Source of the DNA: Candidatus Cloacimonadota bacterium
GTDB lineage: Bacteria > Cloacimonadota > Cloacimonadia > Cloacimonadales > WRIO01
DNA length: 44,417 bases
NCBI GenBank assembly: GCA_029553545.1
Contig: JAKPKU010000245.1
Location: 1-44,417 of the forward strand
Direction: 5' to 3'
Below are positions 5,983 to 15,277 of the stretch, one piece after another. The notes below the pieces were generated by a model. It saw nothing but the letters and a program-made list of their open reading frames with translations, ran no database searches and was not told the DNA's origin. Position 1 is the first letter of the stretch; each line of letters begins with the position of its first letter. A program made the translations under genes and the position numbers.

Positions 5983-7416
5983 ATGAGAATATTACTAATT
6001 GACGATGATGATTATAGCAGAAGAGCAATAAACAACTTCTTGACAGACGCAATGGGCTATCAAGTTGATAGTCTTGACAACTGTATGGATGGCTTTAAAC
6101 TGTATCAGAATAAGAGGCATGAGATAATTATTTCAGATATTAGGATGCCAGGTATGAACGGTATCGAGTTGCTCAAAGCGGTGAAAGCCATAGACAATGA
6201 AAATAGGACACAGGTGATTTTGATCACGGGCTTTGGTGAATTGGAGACGAGCATTGAGGCATTGAGGAGCGGTGCCTTTGACTATATGCTCAAGCCTGTG
6301 AATATCAATGAGCTCGACATTGTCATCAAAAAGATAGAAGGCTATAAAAGATTAGAGCATGAAAATGAACGCCTAAACAAGCATTTTACAGAAGAAATAA
6401 ATAAGACGACTGCCTCAATTCAAAAGAAATTAGAACAGATGGAAATGGTCTATTCTGACCTCTTTGAAAATAGAAAGATTGGTATCTTTTCCAATCAAAT
6501 GCAGGAGATTGTCGAGCTGAGCAAGGTCTTTCATCAACACCGTGATGTTAATGTCTTAATTCAAGGTGAAACAGGCACAGGAAAAGAGATAATTGCTCAA
6601 CTCATACACAATGGAGGGCAAAAGTCCGCATTGCCCTTTATCTCGGTAAATTGCTCTGCTATCTCAAGTAGCTTGTTTGAATCAGAACTCTTTGGCTATG
6701 AAAAAGGCTCTTTTACAGGTGCTTTACAAACGGGATCGATCGGCAAGATTGAGTTGGCACAAGGTGGCACGATATTCTTTGATGAAGTGGGTGACCTACC
6801 ATTTGATATGCAACCAAAACTATTACGTGTTTTACAAGAAAAAGAATTGTTTAGAATTGGAGGGAAAAGCGCAATTAAGTTGGATGTGCGGTTTATTTTT
6901 GCCACAAATGCTAACTTGGAAGAGATGGCGCAGCAAGGCAAATTTCGCACTGATCTCTTGTATCGCGTGAATACGGGTAAGATCTTTATACCACCATTAC
7001 GCGAGAGAAAAACTGAAATTGCTCCCCTTGCCCTGATGCTCTTAAAGGAGATTACAGAACAGAGAAACAAATCGTATAAAGAACTCGATAAAGAGGCTGT
7101 GCTAAAACTTGAAAGCTATCATTGGCCCGGTAATGTGCGCGAATTACGTTCAGCTATTGAGAGGGCTGTTATTTTGAGTGACGGGCATACTCTGCAAGCA
7201 AACCAAATCCTCTTGAACAGCCAGGATATGGGGCTCTTAATCCCAGCTACAAAGAACTTTAGCCTGAATATGTTAGAGAGTATATTCCCACTCGAAGATA
7301 TTGAATATGAAATCGCACAGTATGTTTTAAAACGTTTTGATGGTAATATCACACAAGCATCACGCTACTTGAATATTTCGTGGCGCCGTTTGAAAAGAAT
7401 CGCAAAGCTAAGCTGA
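5983..7416 (+). CDS. NtrC-family sigma-54-dependent response regulator (REC-AAA+-Fis)
   Basis: A 477-aa transcription activator. The receiver domain (1-120) has the acidic cluster IDDDD and the phosphoacceptor Asp52 in ISDIRMPGMNG, with K104 in MLKPV. The AAA+ domain has Walker A GETGTGK (195-201), the sigma-54 contact loop GSFTGA (242-247, Ser instead of the common Ala) and Walker B GGTIFFDEVGD (261-271). The C-terminal Fis-type HTH is GNITQASRYLNISWRRLKRI. By family it binds enhancer DNA and remodels sigma-54 polymerase when phosphorylated. The TPR kinase gene starts 17 bases after its stop, so the pair is very likely a cognate system. Target genes are not evident in the window. Confidence 0.93.
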   Translation: MRILLIDDDDYSRRAINNFLTDAMGYQVDSLDNCMDGFKLYQNKRHEIIISDIRMPGMNGIELLKAVKAIDNENRTQVILITGFGELETSIEALRSGAFDYMLKPVNINELDIVIKKIEGYKRLEHENERLNKHFTEEINKTTASIQKKLEQMEMVYSDLFENRKIGIFSNQMQEIVELSKVFHQHRDVNVLIQGETGTGKEIIAQLIHNGGQKSALPFISVNCSAISSSLFESELFGYEKGSFTGALQTGSIGKIELAQGGTIFFDEVGDLPFDMQPKLLRVLQEKELFRIGGKSAIKLDVRFIFATNANLEEMAQQGKFRTDLLYRVNTGKIFIPPLRERKTEIAPLALMLLKEITEQRNKSYKELDKEAVLKLESYHWPGNVRELRSAIERAVILSDGHTLQANQILLNSQDMGLLIPATKNFSLNMLESIFPLEDIEYEIAQYVLKRFDGNITQASRYLNISWRRLKRIAKLS

Positions 7417-7433
7417 AAATAGGGAAGGTGAAC

Positions 7434-9065
7434 ATGAGTAGCAAAAAATTAGAAGCAAGATTTGAGGCGAGTAAAGAATTAAGAGAAAAGATTCAAATTG
7501 CTGAGCTATTGACAAAAGAGATAAAAGAACCCAAAGAGAAGCTGTTTTTTTATCATGAATTTATCTATAAGAATTGTCACTTTTCAGACTATGAAGAAAT
7601 TCGAGTGAAGACTATCGATTGGCTGGCAAATTACTACTTTTTCAAGTCAGATTTTGATATGGCAATCGAGCTGGCATATGAGATTCTCTATTTGTTGGAA
7701 GATAAAAAAGGCAGCGATATTTGGTTTGATAATATGAACCTCTTGGCTGTGACTTACAATGCATTGAACCAAAAAGACAAGGCAAAAGAGGTCTATGAGC
7801 AAATTTTGCCCTATAAGCCCCGTCAAATAAAGATCTGGGATAATTATTCGTGTCTGTTGACTGATCTTAAGGAATATGACAAAGCTATCGAATATATTAC
7901 TACAGCAATGGAATTGAATAAGGGCAATATTAGCGAATATTTGGATATTTTAACAAGCTTAGAGAATTATTATATCAAGACAAATCAGCCACAGAAGGCT
8001 GCGGACATATTTGTTGAGCAAAAAGAAAACATTGAGAAACACGCTATTTACCGCACGCAATGTTTCCACTACCTGAATTATGCAGAGGCACTTTTAGCAC
8101 TAAATAGATTGCCAGAATCGATAGAAATAATCAATAGAGCAATTGCCTTTGCCGAGCAATATAAAAACGATGAATTGCTGTTCTTTTCGTATTCCATAGC
8201 TATAGAGGTCTATGAAAAGTCAAAGAATCTTGAGAAAACAAATGAGTATTTGAAGAAATTACTGAGTTTGAACCAAAGATTATATGCCTCACAAAGTGCG
8301 AGCAAAACAAAAGCCCTGGAAGCAAGAGCCATGAAAGAAAAGCAACAAGCACATACATATGAAATGATAGATAAAGGCAAAAATATGGTGTCGGTGGGAA
8401 TTATGGCTTCTGGTATAACTCATGAAATAAACCAGCCACTAAATGCGATCATGATAGAGGCACAAACCCTTATCTTTAAAGATAATAATGAAAAAGTATT
8501 GCCCGAATCTTATAGAGAGAGGATTAATTATATCATCGAAGGAGCAGAGCGAATTAATGCCATTATCAAACACATTCGCTCTAATTGGATTAATAATGAC
8601 TGCATCGACAAAAAAGAGTTTGATGTAAACCAAACGATAAATAATGCCATTAGCCTGATAAACCAGCAGTTGAAGGCACATGGGATAATATTTAGAGTGA
8701 AGCTCGATCCAAAATCTGTAACCCTATATGGCACGCCAATTAGTATGGAACAAGCCCTGATTAACCTCATTATCAATGCTATGCATGCGCTTGATACACT
8801 AAATCAGAGAGAGAAATTTATTAGGCTGACCACAATGATAAAAGAAAATAGCTTGCTGATTCACTTGGAAGATAATGGCCCAGGTATTAGCGATGATATT
8901 GCAAATAAGATATTTGACCCCTTCTTTACCCAAAAGCCAAAAGAACAAGGCACAGGATTGGGGCTCACCTTGGTACAAAACTTTGTCAAAGATTTGAATG
9001 GAAAAATTGTTTTAGTAAAAGAAAAAAGGAAAGGGACGCATTTCCTCATCACCATTCCTTTTTAA
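7434..9065 (+). CDS. Soluble TPR-containing sensor histidine kinase
   Basis: About 543 aa from the ATG at 7434, which has GGGAAGGTG upstream; the track start at 7380 lies within the response-regulator gene and is less likely. Residues about 60-290 are helical TPR-like repeats (DMAIELAYEIL, KAKEVYEQIL, KAIEYITTAMELN, ESIEIINRAIAFAEQ). A helical linker leads to the H-box GITHEINQPLNAI with His330, then N-box LINLIINAMHAL, G1 DNGPGIS, F-box FDPFFTQK and G2 GTGLGLTLV. There is no signal peptide or membrane helix, so it probably senses a cytoplasmic ligand or protein partner through the TPRs. It is of the NtrB/HPK4-like type that pairs with NtrC regulators, as the gene order here suggests. The signal is unknown. 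Confidence 0.92.
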   Translation: MSSKKLEARFEASKELREKIQIAELLTKEIKEPKEKLFFYHEFIYKNCHFSDYEEIRVKTIDWLANYYFFKSDFDMAIELAYEILYLLEDKKGSDIWFDNMNLLAVTYNALNQKDKAKEVYEQILPYKPRQIKIWDNYSCLLTDLKEYDKAIEYITTAMELNKGNISEYLDILTSLENYYIKTNQPQKAADIFVEQKENIEKHAIYRTQCFHYLNYAEALLALNRLPESIEIINRAIAFAEQYKNDELLFFSYSIAIEVYEKSKNLEKTNEYLKKLLSLNQRLYASQSASKTKALEARAMKEKQQAHTYEMIDKGKNMVSVGIMASGITHEINQPLNAIMIEAQTLIFKDNNEKVLPESYRERINYIIEGAERINAIIKHIRSNWINNDCIDKKEFDVNQTINNAISLINQQLKAHGIIFRVKLDPKSVTLYGTPISMEQALINLIINAMHALDTLNQREKFIRLTTMIKENSLLIHLEDNGPGISDDIANKIFDPFFTQKPKEQGTGLGLTLVQNFVKDLNGKIVLVKEKRKGTHFLITIPF

Positions 9066-9075
9066 TAGATAATTT

Positions 9076-12000
9076 TTATTTAGATTGTGGACCGAGCTTT
9101 TTAAACTTTACCACATTCTTTGTTACAACATAATATAGCATGGGGATTATCACCAGAGTCAAGATCGTGGACGCAATCAAGCCACCAATGCTCACAATAC
9201 CCATAGCTTGCCTGAATTCTTTACCTGAAGAGCCAATACCCATAGCCATCGGCGCCATACCGAGAATAATGGAGATATTTGACATAAGAATTGCCTTGAG
9301 TTTCACTGGCGCAGCCTTGATAAGAGCCTGGCGAACTGTCATACCGCTCCAACGCAGCTGATTGGTATAATCCAAAATAAGAATTGCATTATTGACCACA
9401 ATACCGACGAGCATAATGATAGACATCATGGAGAAAATATTCATGGTCAGACCAGATAAATACTGGACATAGAAGACACCAATCAATGCCAAGGGAATGG
9501 TGGAAAGGATAAGCAGAGGCTGAACAAAACTCTCAAGTATCGCTGCTAAAAGCATATAAGTGAGCAAGATAGCCAAAAGAGCTGCCTTTGCCATGTCTGT
9601 GACTGTCTCGTTCATCATCTGTGCACTACCACCCCATTTATAACCGTAGCCAGCAGGAAAATCAAATTTGGCAAGTCTATGATTTATCTCTTTGGTAATA
9701 TTGCCGATAGGTACGCCTGTAGCGGGAGAGCCAGTGACTTCGACTGTCTTTGCTTTATCACGACGAATAACTTTATTGATACTATCTTCAAAATGAACGT
9801 CGGCTAATTGACTGAGGCGGAAAGGACCACTCGCTGTCATGATCGTGATGTTTTTTATCTTGTCGATACTATCATATGAGCCTTCATCGAAAGTCACCAT
9901 AATATCGTATTCATTCTCTTGTTGCTTGAGCTGTGTGCTTACTGAACCAGCCATAATAGCTCTGAGGTTTAGTGCCAATTCTGCGACATTAGAGCCTGAT
10001 TGTAGCAGCTCATACATTCTTGGCTTTACTACAAGCTCAACCTTGCCCGAACGCGAGCTGCTGTCGAGATTTATCAAGCCAGGGATATCAGCTATTGCAT
10101 TCATGACTTTGACTCTTATATCGTCCAACTCTTTGTTTTCTTGCCCATATAAATACATGGTAATAGGTTCTCCGCCACCGCCACCAGCAGAAGACTGGAC
10201 TTTGACTTTGATATCGGCATTGGGAATGATAGACAAGTCTTTAATAAGCAAATCGGCTAATTGTTGGGTACTGATCTCCCTCTCTTTCGCATCTATTAAT
10301 TTAACGCTGGCATTGGCGAGGTTTAGCCCTGTATCGATAGAGCCCTTGCTGCCTAAAGTGAAGAGAATGTGTTGCACTTCTTTATGCTTGGCAATGATGT
10401 TTTCTATTTGTTGCACTGTGTTTGATGTTTCTGATAGAGTATAGCCTTGTGGTAATTCGACATTTATTTGAAGATTTCCTTCATCTAAGCTTGGCATGAA
10501 TTCAAAGCCAATTTTGCTTGCTACAAATAAACTGCTAAAGAATAAGAGAATAGCAATGAAAATATAGAAAACGCTGCGTTTTTTTCTTCTCATTACATAA
10601 ACTAAAATGCCTTTATAAGCGCGCTCCCAGCTATTGAACATCTTTTCAAGTTTATTGCCAAGACGCCCTTTTTTTGGCTTTTCTGGCAAAATAAGAGAAG
10701 CCAGCATCGGCGTGAGTGTAAAGGAGATGATAATGGAGAAGATTGTCGCAAAGGTAACGGTGAGAGCAAATTCTTTGAAGAACTGACCTGCAATAGAGCT
10801 CATCGTGCCAATGGGAATAAATACCACGACATTAGTGAGCGTAGAAGCCAATACGGCAATGGCAATCTCTGATGTGCCAATCTGCGCAGAATCTTTGCTA
10901 TTATGCCCCATATTCTTGTGGCGGAAGATGTTTTCCAAAACAACTACAGAGTTGGTCACCAGCGTACCCACCGACGTCGATAAGCCGAGCAATGTCATGA
11001 TATTCATCGAAAACCCTGCCATTTTCATCACAGAAAACGTAGCAATGATGGAGACAGGCATGGAGATAGCTACGATGAATGTGGAGCGTAAATCGTATAA
11101 GAAAAAGAGTAAAACTAAACCTGTGAGTAAAATGCCTAAGTAGATATTTGATAAAGTGTCTGAAACGGCGCTCTCAATGAATTTGGAGCTATCGTCCACT
11201 ATATGAAGGGTCATGCCTGCTGGTAAGCTTGCTAAGATGGAAGGCAATTCTTTTCTTAGTTGTTTGGATATCTCAACAGGGTTACCATCAGAGCTTTTTA
11301 ATACATTGATACGGATAACATTGTCGTTTTTTGTATTATCGGCGACATTAAAGTAGGTCGATCTTTTCCTTACTTCTTCACCTGAGTCTTTGATATTTGC
11401 AATCTGGTTTAGCTTTTTCACACCAGTAGCAGTAGGCACATCTAAATCCTTAATCTGATCTACATCAATGTATTGCCCCTTAATCTTGACAGCAACTTCT
11501 TGCTTGTCAGATTTGAAATTGCCTGCTGGTAAGTCGAGATTATATGCAGCTAAAATCTGCGATAATTGAAGGATGGAAAGAGAGTTTTGATAGACAGCTT
11601 GGTCGGTAAGCTCAATTTGAATCTCTCTTTTTCTGCTACCCTCTAAGTTTACTTGACCAACACCATGTATCTGTGAAAGCCTATCTTTTAAGACATTTTC
11701 TGCATAGTCTGTGAGCTCGAGCAGGGATTGATCGCCACTCAAAACGAGGTTCATCACAGGCATTTCAGTCAAGTCTATCTTTGCTACAATGGGCTTTTGC
11801 GCATCGGCAGGGAAATCATTGATAATACTATCTATCTTATCTTTGATCTCTTGGTTGGCTATATCAACGTCTTTGCCCATCTTAAACTTCACAAGCACTA
11901 TCGAGGCATTATCCATCGAATAAGACTGTATGAAATCGATGTTACTGACCGTGGATATTTGGTCTTCTATCTTCTTTGAAATCTGAGTCTCTATTTCCTC

Positions 12001-12168
12001 AGGTCCAGCACCTGGATATATTGTCTGCACCGATACAACAGGTAATTTGATATCGGGCATAAGGTTATATGCTAAAGAAAAATAGGCCATGGCACCAAAG
12101 ACCACGAAAACAAGTATCAACATGGTCACAGTGACTGGTCTGTTAACTGACATTTTTGATAAAAACAT
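9076..12168 (-). CDS. RND efflux transporter permease (HAE1/AcrB family)
   Basis: A 1030-aa inner-membrane pump of typical AcrB length: an N-terminal helix (PVTVTMLILVFVVFGAMAYF), a periplasmic porter domain, helices 2-6 (about 340-500), a second helix near 535 and a second porter domain, then helices 8-12 (about 870-1020). YPGAGPEEIE and IEDQISTVSNID are family hallmarks. Two points stand out. In TM4 the proton-relay aspartates of AcrB (D407, D408) are T405 and N406 (SVGTLVTNSVVVLEN), and in TM10 the AcrB K940 position is Asn926 (GIVVNNAIL). It is last in the tetR-tolC-hlyD-RND operon, 10 bases after hlyD. The substrate is unknown; drug, bile-salt or lipid export would fit the context. Confidence 0.93.
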   Translation of the reverse strand: MFLSKMSVNRPVTVTMLILVFVVFGAMAYFSLAYNLMPDIKLPVVSVQTIYPGAGPEEIETQISKKIEDQISTVSNIDFIQSYSMDNASIVLVKFKMGKDVDIANQEIKDKIDSIINDFPADAQKPIVAKIDLTEMPVMNLVLSGDQSLLELTDYAENVLKDRLSQIHGVGQVNLEGSRKREIQIELTDQAVYQNSLSILQLSQILAAYNLDLPAGNFKSDKQEVAVKIKGQYIDVDQIKDLDVPTATGVKKLNQIANIKDSGEEVRKRSTYFNVADNTKNDNVIRINVLKSSDGNPVEISKQLRKELPSILASLPAGMTLHIVDDSSKFIESAVSDTLSNIYLGILLTGLVLLFFLYDLRSTFIVAISMPVSIIATFSVMKMAGFSMNIMTLLGLSTSVGTLVTNSVVVLENIFRHKNMGHNSKDSAQIGTSEIAIAVLASTLTNVVVFIPIGTMSSIAGQFFKEFALTVTFATIFSIIISFTLTPMLASLILPEKPKKGRLGNKLEKMFNSWERAYKGILVYVMRRKKRSVFYIFIAILLFFSSLFVASKIGFEFMPSLDEGNLQINVELPQGYTLSETSNTVQQIENIIAKHKEVQHILFTLGSKGSIDTGLNLANASVKLIDAKEREISTQQLADLLIKDLSIIPNADIKVKVQSSAGGGGGEPITMYLYGQENKELDDIRVKVMNAIADIPGLINLDSSSRSGKVELVVKPRMYELLQSGSNVAELALNLRAIMAGSVSTQLKQQENEYDIMVTFDEGSYDSIDKIKNITIMTASGPFRLSQLADVHFEDSINKVIRRDKAKTVEVTGSPATGVPIGNITKEINHRLAKFDFPAGYGYKWGGSAQMMNETVTDMAKAALLAILLTYMLLAAILESFVQPLLILSTIPLALIGVFYVQYLSGLTMNIFSMMSIIMLVGIVVNNAILILDYTNQLRWSGMTVRQALIKAAPVKLKAILMSNISIILGMAPMAMGIGSSGKEFRQAMGIVSIGGLIASTILTLVIIPMLYYVVTKNVVKFKKLGPQSK

Positions 12169-12178
12169 GGATAACCTC

Positions 12179-13207
12179 TTAATCTAAAATATTGACTTTT
12201 TGTTGGTCTTTTACAATATTAAAACCTTCGGTAATGATTGCATCACCAGGGTTAATGCCACTTAGTACTTCCATATCGAGATTGTTTTCCATGCCAGTTG
12301 TTACGATCTTTTTAACTGCCAGACCATTTTCGACTATATAAACATAATCATTCTTTTGTTCATCTCTTTGAATCATATGACGGGGGATAATAATGCTGTT
12401 TGGTTTGTTAATTAGACTGACTGTTACTTGAGCATTAATGCCGCTTTTTAGCTTTCTTTGAGGATTATTTACAACAATATCAACCCCGAAAGCTCTTTGG
12501 CTTGGGTTCATTGAAAGTGCAATATCAGAGATTTTGCCAGAATAGCTCAGCCCATTCCATTCAACAGTGAGAGGCATGCCGACCTTTGCATATGCGATCT
12601 CTGCTTCTGTCATCCAAATACGCCCTTTTAACTGCGTGAGCTGGGCGATAGTACACAAGAGTTCACCAGGATTGACCTTTTGTGCAAGCTTGACATTCAC
12701 GTCGGTAACTATGCCCGCAATAGGCGCCTTGACCTTGACAGCACGCTGCACAGATTCGAAATTAGCCTTGCTGACCTTAAATTGCGTTTCTACGCCGTCT
12801 AATTCTTGCTTTGAGAGTCCACCGCTATTGTATAAGCTTTGCATGCGCTGTTGCGTTTGATCACTCAATAGATAGGCAGCTTCTGCTTGTTTGTAGCTCG
12901 CTGCAGGATTGGTAATGGGAAATTCCATTAGTACATCGTCTTTGCTGACTTGTGAGCCTATTTTAATATTTATCTTCTCTATCTGATCGCTCAAAGACGC
13001 ATAGACAGGGGTCTCTTGAATGCCCGTAAGAAGGCAATTATAGGTGTTTTGCAGGGCGAAGTTTTGAGTCTCTATAGTTGCTATTTTTATAGGAACCCCT
13101 TGTTCAATATATAGATCTTCCATACTGGTGGATTTGATTACTTCTTTTTTGCCGCAAGCAGTGAAAGCGAGTGTAGCTATCAATAGAACATAGATTATTC
13201 TTTTCAT
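12179..13207 (-). CDS. RND periplasmic adaptor (membrane fusion) lipoprotein
   Basis: A 342-aa HlyD/AcrA-family adaptor. The N-terminus is a lipoprotein signal with lipobox LAFTAC (Cys about 18), so it should be anchored in the inner membrane like AcrA. A barrel-sandwich/lipoyl half-motif (TPVYASLSDQIEKINIKIGSQVSKDDVLMEF) precedes a short coiled-coil hairpin (about 80-135) and the second lipoyl half (VKAPIAGIVTDVNVKLAQKVNPGELLCTIAQ). The beta-barrel and membrane-proximal parts end with VTTGMENNLDMEVLSGINPGDAIITEGFN. It bridges the RND permease and the TolC-like channel encoded on either side. Start ATG has AAGGAG upstream. Confidence 0.93.
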   Translation of the reverse strand: MKRIIYVLLIATLAFTACGKKEVIKSTSMEDLYIEQGVPIKIATIETQNFALQNTYNCLLTGIQETPVYASLSDQIEKINIKIGSQVSKDDVLMEFPITNPAASYKQAEAAYLLSDQTQQRMQSLYNSGGLSKQELDGVETQFKVSKANFESVQRAVKVKAPIAGIVTDVNVKLAQKVNPGELLCTIAQLTQLKGRIWMTEAEIAYAKVGMPLTVEWNGLSYSGKISDIALSMNPSQRAFGVDIVVNNPQRKLKSGINAQVTVSLINKPNSIIIPRHMIQRDEQKNDYVYIVENGLAVKKIVTTGMENNLDMEVLSGINPGDAIITEGFNIVKDQQKVNILD

Positions 13208-13220
13208 TATTTCTCCTTTT

Positions 13221-14579
13221 TTATAATTTTGTGCCGATTGATTTATTAAAGCTGTTTACAGCGATATTTAACTGGTATAATGCTTGAATATAAGAGACTT
13301 TTGCACCATTAAGCTGCGTTTGTGCATCCAATATCTCAAGCTGAATACCGATATTATTTTCGTATCTTTCATTGGCAATCTCATAGCCTTTTTCTGCTGT
13401 CTTGATATTCTTTTCTTGCACATTTAGCTGTTGAACCGCTGTCTGCAAGCTTTGCCAATTGTTTGTAATCTCAAGCTTGATTAAATCTTTCGCATCCATA
13501 TTACCCAATTCAGCCTTCTTCAACTCATGCTTAGTCTGCTGGATCTTGGCATTATTTGACATGCCCGTAAAAAGGGGTATTTGAAAAACTATCCCTGCTG
13601 AATACTGCGTGCCAAAGTTTTCACTCTTGATTTCAAACTCTTTTGTTGAAGAAAACTTTGTAATATCCGCTGTCAATAAGACATTTGGTAGATAATTGCC
13701 CTTTTCAGCATTGTGCTTCACTTGATACATCTCGACACTCAAGTCAGATAGATAAAGCTCGATTCTATTCTCTAAACCGCTATTTATCGCCTCGTCGAGG
13801 GTTAAGCTTGGCACAGTAACCTTCTCAAGTTTATCATCAAAGGCTAAATCATCTGTCGACAATTCACCGATCTGCCTTTTAAAATTAGTCTGAGCAATTG
13901 CAAACTTGTTTTCTATATCTTCCAATGCTGGTGCCAGCTTGGAAACCTCCAGGTCAGCACGAAGTAGGTCATATTCAGAGACAAGACCATTTTTATTTAA
14001 GTTCTGCACCCTTTGAAAATGGCTATTAGCAAGGTCGAGAGCCTCTCTTTGGATATTTACCACTTCATTGAGCAAAACTAATTCATAATAAGCCTTCGTA
14101 ATATCAAAAACTAATTGCTCTTCCTGTAGCTCATAAGTCTTCTTCTGCAGGTTTCTGTACTTTTGGGCGACTTTGATACCATTGATGAGTTTGCCGCCTG
14201 AAAACAGCACTTGTTGAGCCTTTAATTGTGCAGCAATGCTTGCTTCCTCCGTTGACTTTCCAGGTAAGAGTAATTTATCCAAAGTGGAGGCGAGATTAGA
14301 CTCGGAAGTAACATTATTAAAACTAAAGCCAGTCTGCGTTACATCTGGTAAATATGTTTTTGACTTTTGCACAGAGCCATTTAAGCTGATCTGAGGCAGT
14401 AACATGCCCCTAACATCCTGATAAAGATACTCTGCCATTTCAACATCTTCTGCTTGTCCCAGAAACTGTTTATTATTCTTTTTTGCCATATCAATTGCTT
14501 CGTTAAGCGACAGTGCAGGCATTGATACAAAAAGACAACTTAGTAAAAATAAAACTAAGTGCACTTTTTTAGATTTCAT
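13221..14579 (-). CDS. TolC-family outer membrane efflux protein
   Basis: A 452-aa protein with signal peptide KVHLVLFLLSCLFVSMPALS. The mature protein has the repeated OEP pattern: LNEAIDMAKKNNKQFLGQAEDVEMAEYLYQDVRGMLLPQISLNGS, then the second repeat LTLDEAINSGLENRIELYLSDLSVEMYQVKHNAEKGNYLPNVLL. Long alpha-helical stretches alternate with short strand segments, as in TolC trimers that cross the outer membrane and the periplasm. It lies 13 bases before hlyD and directly after tetR. It should form the exit duct of the pump. Length matches the family. Confidence 0.92.
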   Translation of the reverse strand: MKSKKVHLVLFLLSCLFVSMPALSLNEAIDMAKKNNKQFLGQAEDVEMAEYLYQDVRGMLLPQISLNGSVQKSKTYLPDVTQTGFSFNNVTSESNLASTLDKLLLPGKSTEEASIAAQLKAQQVLFSGGKLINGIKVAQKYRNLQKKTYELQEEQLVFDITKAYYELVLLNEVVNIQREALDLANSHFQRVQNLNKNGLVSEYDLLRADLEVSKLAPALEDIENKFAIAQTNFKRQIGELSTDDLAFDDKLEKVTVPSLTLDEAINSGLENRIELYLSDLSVEMYQVKHNAEKGNYLPNVLLTADITKFSSTKEFEIKSENFGTQYSAGIVFQIPLFTGMSNNAKIQQTKHELKKAELGNMDAKDLIKLEITNNWQSLQTAVQQLNVQEKNIKTAEKGYEIANERYENNIGIQLEILDAQTQLNGAKVSYIQALYQLNIAVNSFNKSIGTKL

Positions 14580-14580
14580 T

Positions 14581-15180
14581 CTAACTCCTTTTCTTAATCC
14601 CGTAGAGGATTATATCGATAAATATGTCGTGGTCTTTCAGTCCTTGCTCAAAGACCTCTTTGTTGATATTGATATTTACATTATCGTCGCCAATGATGAA
14701 CCTTCGGATTAACAGCGAAATGAGCTTTCCTACATCAAGGTCTTCATTGATTTCATTATTCTGTTGTGCTTCGATCAATACACTCTTCATCAAGTCAAAA
14801 TAGAGCCCAATCTTCTCATTTTTAAAGTCACACATTTTTCTTAATAAAGACTTGGTATGCGTTTGTAAAGCATCGTAATAGACGGGGTAAGTTTTGACCG
14901 CATGACTAATGGGTAATTTGATCATCAGTTTGAACTTTTCATCAAAAGTTTTACATTTCTCTAACTCAATATTGAGCTGCGAAAAGATCTTTTTATGATA
15001 ATGTTTTGCCAATTCTAAGAAGATATCTTCTTTTGTTTTGAAGTAATAGTAGATAGCTCCCTTGCCGATAAATGCTTCAGAAGCGATGTCTTCCATAGAT
15101 GTCTTGTTATATCCATACTTTTCAAAGAGCATTTCTGCTGTATTGAGTATCAACTCTCTCTTATCTTCCTTATTATCCAT
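14581..15180 (-). CDS. TetR-family transcriptional regulator of the efflux operon
   Basis: A 199-aa repressor-type protein. Residues 8-55 hold the TetR_N HTH: RELILNTAEMLFEKYGYNKTSMEDIASEAFIGKGAIYYYFKTKEDIF. The all-helical C-terminal part (60-199) is the ligand and dimer domain and is not conserved enough to name a ligand. It is the first gene of the operon; its stop is one base before the tolC start, so repressor and pump are co-transcribed, the usual arrangement for autoregulated efflux. A candidate inverted-repeat operator overlaps its promoter. SD GAAAGGA is 6-8 bases before the ATG. Confidence 0.92.
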   Translation of the reverse strand: MDNKEDKRELILNTAEMLFEKYGYNKTSMEDIASEAFIGKGAIYYYFKTKEDIFLELAKHYHKKIFSQLNIELEKCKTFDEKFKLMIKLPISHAVKTYPVYYDALQTHTKSLLRKMCDFKNEKIGLYFDLMKSVLIEAQQNNEINEDLDVGKLISLLIRRFIIGDDNVNININKEVFEQGLKDHDIFIDIILYGIKKRS

Positions 15181-15202
15181 AAGTTATCCTTTCATAATAC
15201 GT

Positions 15203-15240
15203 TTCGACCATAATTGTATTTTAGTCGAACAATAGACAAA
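15203..15240 (-). promoter_or_regulatory. Promoter with candidate TetR operator
   Basis: On the minus strand a promoter TTTGTC (15240-15235), 16-base spacer, TACAAT (15218-15213) precedes tetR. An inverted repeat TTCGAC-N15-GTCGAA (15229-15203, 27 bp overall) has its arms on either side of the -10 box. That size and position fit a TetR dimer site blocking polymerase. Assignment to this TetR is inference. Confidence 0.55.
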
Positions 15241-15267
15241 TAAAGAGCCCTAAAATTTTAGGGCTCT
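15238..15267 (-). terminator. Terminator-like perfect palindrome after the large lipoprotein gene
   Basis: AGAGCCCTAAAATTTTAGGGCTCT (15244-15267) is a 24-base perfect palindrome, followed on the minus strand by TTATTTG. It lies 10 bases after the stop at 15278 and just upstream of the tetR promoter, so it likely insulates the efflux operon. Confidence 0.7.
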
Positions 15268-15277
15268 ATGTATTGTC

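Noticed and set aside
9839-10444. 201-aa plus-strand ORF
   Set aside because: Entirely antisense to the RND permease, whose protein signatures are unambiguous.
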